64,000 nt of DNA from Parapedobacter pyrenivorans. Its GTDB lineage: Bacteria > Bacteroidota > Bacteroidia > Sphingobacteriales > Sphingobacteriaceae. Location: assembly GCF_014636865.1 (NCBI RefSeq), contig NZ_BMER01000002.1, positions 432,292 to 496,291 on the forward strand, in the 5' to 3' direction. The first letter of the stretch is position 1, and every line of letters starts with the position of its first letter. The notes below the pieces were generated by a model, which had not been told where the DNA came from, searched no databases, and saw nothing but the letters and a program-made list of their open reading frames with translations. The position numbers were made by a program, and so were the translations under genes. This document shows, piece by piece, positions 62,275-64,000 of this stretch.

Positions 62275-63657
62275 TTACGACGCTTCGCTAGACGGTGTAT
62301 CTACATGCTGGGGAGCATCGGGCTTCGGCCCTTTATTCCGTCTCTTGAACGGTCGCTTTTTCTTTTTCTTCTGGCTATCGGGCTTCTCATCGGTTGCAGC
62401 AACTGTAGTTCCACCTTCTGGGTGTGCTGCTTTCGGCGCTTGATGATGCTTCGACTTCCCCCCATGACGTTTTCTATTGGGTTGGTTTCCCCGCCTCCGC
62501 TCATGGTGATCCGGAACTTCGGCAGCAGCCTCGATTCCTTCCGGCAGCGGTGCCTCCTCCACTTTCCGTTCCATCAACCGTTCAATGGCCAAAAACCGCC
62601 GGCTGTCGCGGCTATTTACAAAGGTAATGGCTGTACCGGTACGCTCGGCACGAGCTGTCCGGCCAATCCGGTGGATGTAGTCTTCGGGATCGGGCGGTAC
62701 ATCATAGTTGACCACCAAATCGATGCCCACCACATCAATTCCCCTTGAAAGCACATCTGTACCAATCAATATGGGTAATTGCTTATTTCTGAAACGCAAG
62801 AGAATCTGTTCGCGTTCCTCCTGCGCCAAATCGGAATGGAAGGGTTGTACCGCCAGTTCTAATTTGCTCAATTCCCTACCCAGGCTTTTTACTTTCTCCT
62901 TGGTGGATGAAAATACAATTACACTTCGGAAATCACCACTTTGGAGGATTTGCTTCAACAGCGGCGTCTTCTGATTATCCCCTACCCGGTATTGCTGCTG
63001 CACGATGCCTTGTGCCGGCTGGGATATGGCGATATTAACTTGCTTGGGATCTTTCAAGAGCGTTTTTGCAAATGCCCGGATCTTCGGCGGCATCGTCGCT
63101 GAAAAGAGCATCGTTTGCCTTTCGGAGGAAACTTCGCGGACAATCCGGTTGATGTCATCCTTGAACCCCATATCCAACATGCGATCCGCTTCATCAAGTA
63201 CCAGAAATTTGATTTCATTCAAGCGGACAATGCCTGAACTCATGTGGGCAATAAGCCGCCCGGGCGTTGCAATGACAATATCCACACCTTCCCGCAATGC
63301 CTTTCGCTGTTGCTCATAACCGATACCATCACCTCCACCATAAATGGCCATGGACGTAATTCCCGCGAAATAAGCCAAGCCCTCCACCTGTTGATCGATT
63401 TGCATGGCCAGCTCGCGCGTGGGAGCCAATACCAAGGCACTGATGGTTGGTCGCTGCTCCATACGGCATATGGCATCCATCACCGGCAACAAATAGGAAG
63501 CCGTCTTGCCTGTACCCGTTTGCGCACAGGCAATCAAATCATGGTTGCTTTGGATAATCGGAATGGTTTCGGCCTGTATTGGTGTGGGCGTCTTGAAGCC
63601 CATGCTCGCTAGGCCTTCAAAAAGGTTGATGTCGAAGTTAAAATCGCTAAATGTCAA
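62275..63657 (-). CDS. DEAD-box RNA helicase (RhlE-like)
   Basis: A 460-residue ATP-dependent RNA helicase. The Q motif (GFKTPTPIQAETIP), Walker A AQTGTGKT (45-52), DEAD (155-158), SAT (186-188) and HRIGRTAR in the second RecA domain are present. The last ~85 residues are basic and low-complexity (RRRGNQPNRKRHGGKSKHH, KKKKKRPFKRRNKGPK), as in RhlE proteins, and should bind RNA. The promoter is the minus-strand TACTTTTG at 63691-63698. Confidence 0.93.
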   Translation of the reverse strand: MTFSDFNFDINLFEGLASMGFKTPTPIQAETIPIIQSNHDLIACAQTGTGKTASYLLPVMDAICRMEQRPTISALVLAPTRELAMQIDQQVEGLAYFAGITSMAIYGGGDGIGYEQQRKALREGVDIVIATPGRLIAHMSSGIVRLNEIKFLVLDEADRMLDMGFKDDINRIVREVSSERQTMLFSATMPPKIRAFAKTLLKDPKQVNIAISQPAQGIVQQQYRVGDNQKTPLLKQILQSGDFRSVIVFSSTKEKVKSLGRELSKLELAVQPFHSDLAQEEREQILLRFRNKQLPILIGTDVLSRGIDVVGIDLVVNYDVPPDPEDYIHRIGRTARAERTGTAITFVNSRDSRRFLAIERLMERKVEEAPLPEGIEAAAEVPDHHERRRGNQPNRKRHGGKSKHHQAPKAAHPEGGTTVAATDEKPDSQKKKKKRPFKRRNKGPKPDAPQHVDTPSSEAS

Positions 63658-63690
63658 AGTATGTGAATTAATTCAATGCAAATGTCGATG

Positions 63691-63698
63691 CAAAAGTA
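63691..63698 (-). promoter_or_regulatory. DEAD-box helicase promoter -7 element
   Basis: On the minus strand TACTTTTG matches TAnnTTTG, 33 bp upstream of the helicase ATG. No clear -33 TTTG is visible. Confidence 0.4.
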
Positions 63699-63861
63699 CA
63701 CAATTCTCGCTTATTATTTTTTACCTTGATTCGGATGCACAAGCAGGAGAACATTTTACATTATCCATCCGGCTGACCCATTTAGTATAAATGTCAAATT
63801 TTCGTTAATAAACGGTTTAGGCACTTATTTTCCACAAATAATGTTTTCCTTTGCCGACCGA

Positions 63862-64000
63862 ATGAACGTTCAATTTGATAATACCGCTGAAAAAAAATGT
63901 GCCATCTTCGGAAGCACCTTACGTTTGGTTCGTGCGCATGGTTTCCATGGCAGCCCAATCAGCCAGATCGCCCAGGAAGCCGGTGTGGCAACGGGTACCA
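63862..64000 (+). CDS. TetR family regulator (5' part, cut by the window end)
   Basis: The first 46 codons of a TetR-type repressor. The helix-turn-helix is recognisable: FGSTLRLVRAHGFHGSPIS then QIAQEAGVATGT, the usual alpha1-alpha3 segment. The ATG at 63862 is preferred over 63841 because it lies closer to the family start. The rest of the gene is outside the window. Confidence 0.75.
   Translation, partial: MNVQFDNTAEKKCAIFGSTLRLVRAHGFHGSPISQIAQEAGVATGT

Noticed and set aside
1-64000. rRNA or tRNA genes
   Set aside because: No cloverleaf-like or conserved rRNA sequence was noticed in any intergenic gap; a dedicated scan would be needed to exclude a tRNA fully.

Overview
The window comes from a chromosome of a Bacteroidota bacterium, most likely of the Sphingobacteriaceae. 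The evidence is three SusC/SusD pairs, many lipoproteins with a Cys-containing signal peptide, an ABC-2/NEW3 cassette, promoters of the Bacteroidota type (-33 TTTG, -7 TAnnTTTG) rather than -35/-10, and very few Shine-Dalgarno sequences. No rRNA, tRNA, CRISPR array or insertion sequence was recognised.

Layout. 0.2-5.1 kb: a secreted beta-propeller/cytochrome c protein with a DUF1080-type partner, then a YigZ-like protein and a DMT transporter. 5.4-9.4 kb: valS and mtaB. 9.4-12 kb: an Mla-type lipid transport operon (permease, ATPase, MCE protein). 12.2-16.5 kb: a YXWGXW-rich secreted protein and a NEW3/ABC-ATPase/ABC-2 permease operon. 16.7-19.4 kb: Tat-exported SGNH hydrolase, pncB and a methyltransferase, closed by a terminator. 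19.5-25.1 kb: an AT-richer SusC-SusD-lipoprotein operon facing a small XRE-type regulator. 25.9-32.8 kb: housekeeping genes (serS, rsmI, lnt, ribE, an MscS channel, xerD). 32.9-35.9 kb: a TonB receptor and His/Asp-rich lipoprotein behind a strong dyad. 36-41.6 kb: two minus-strand operons, ispE-ydeI-bcp and mqo-pnuC-acyl-CoA dehydrogenase.

42.2-60.4 kb is the main accessory locus: ten tightly packed plus-strand genes forming two tandem SusC-SusD-fasciclin blocks followed by a battery of large surface lipoproteins (an IPT/delta-60 propeller, a degenerate alkaline-phosphatase-fold protein fused to a LamG-like domain, and beta-sandwich or PKD proteins). Three of the lipoproteins end in the same discoidin-like module. 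No glycoside hydrolase, lyase or peptidase is encoded in it, so it looks more like a binding or adhesion apparatus than an ordinary polysaccharide utilisation locus.

60.4-62.3 kb is a junction: a degenerate 10-11 bp phased repeat, a promoter-led truncated ORF, an AT-rich secreted protein and a VapBC-like toxin-antitoxin pair with a canonical Shine-Dalgarno sequence. The window ends with a DEAD-box helicase and the start of a TetR regulator.

The strongest non-coding signals are two intergenic tracts with a motif repeated every 10-11 bp (upstream of valS and after the large Sus locus), perfect dyads overlapping the TonB receptor and mqo promoters, a 13-bp inverted repeat around the MscS/xerD promoters, and a TCAAAT cluster between the XRE regulator and the AT-rich SusC operon.
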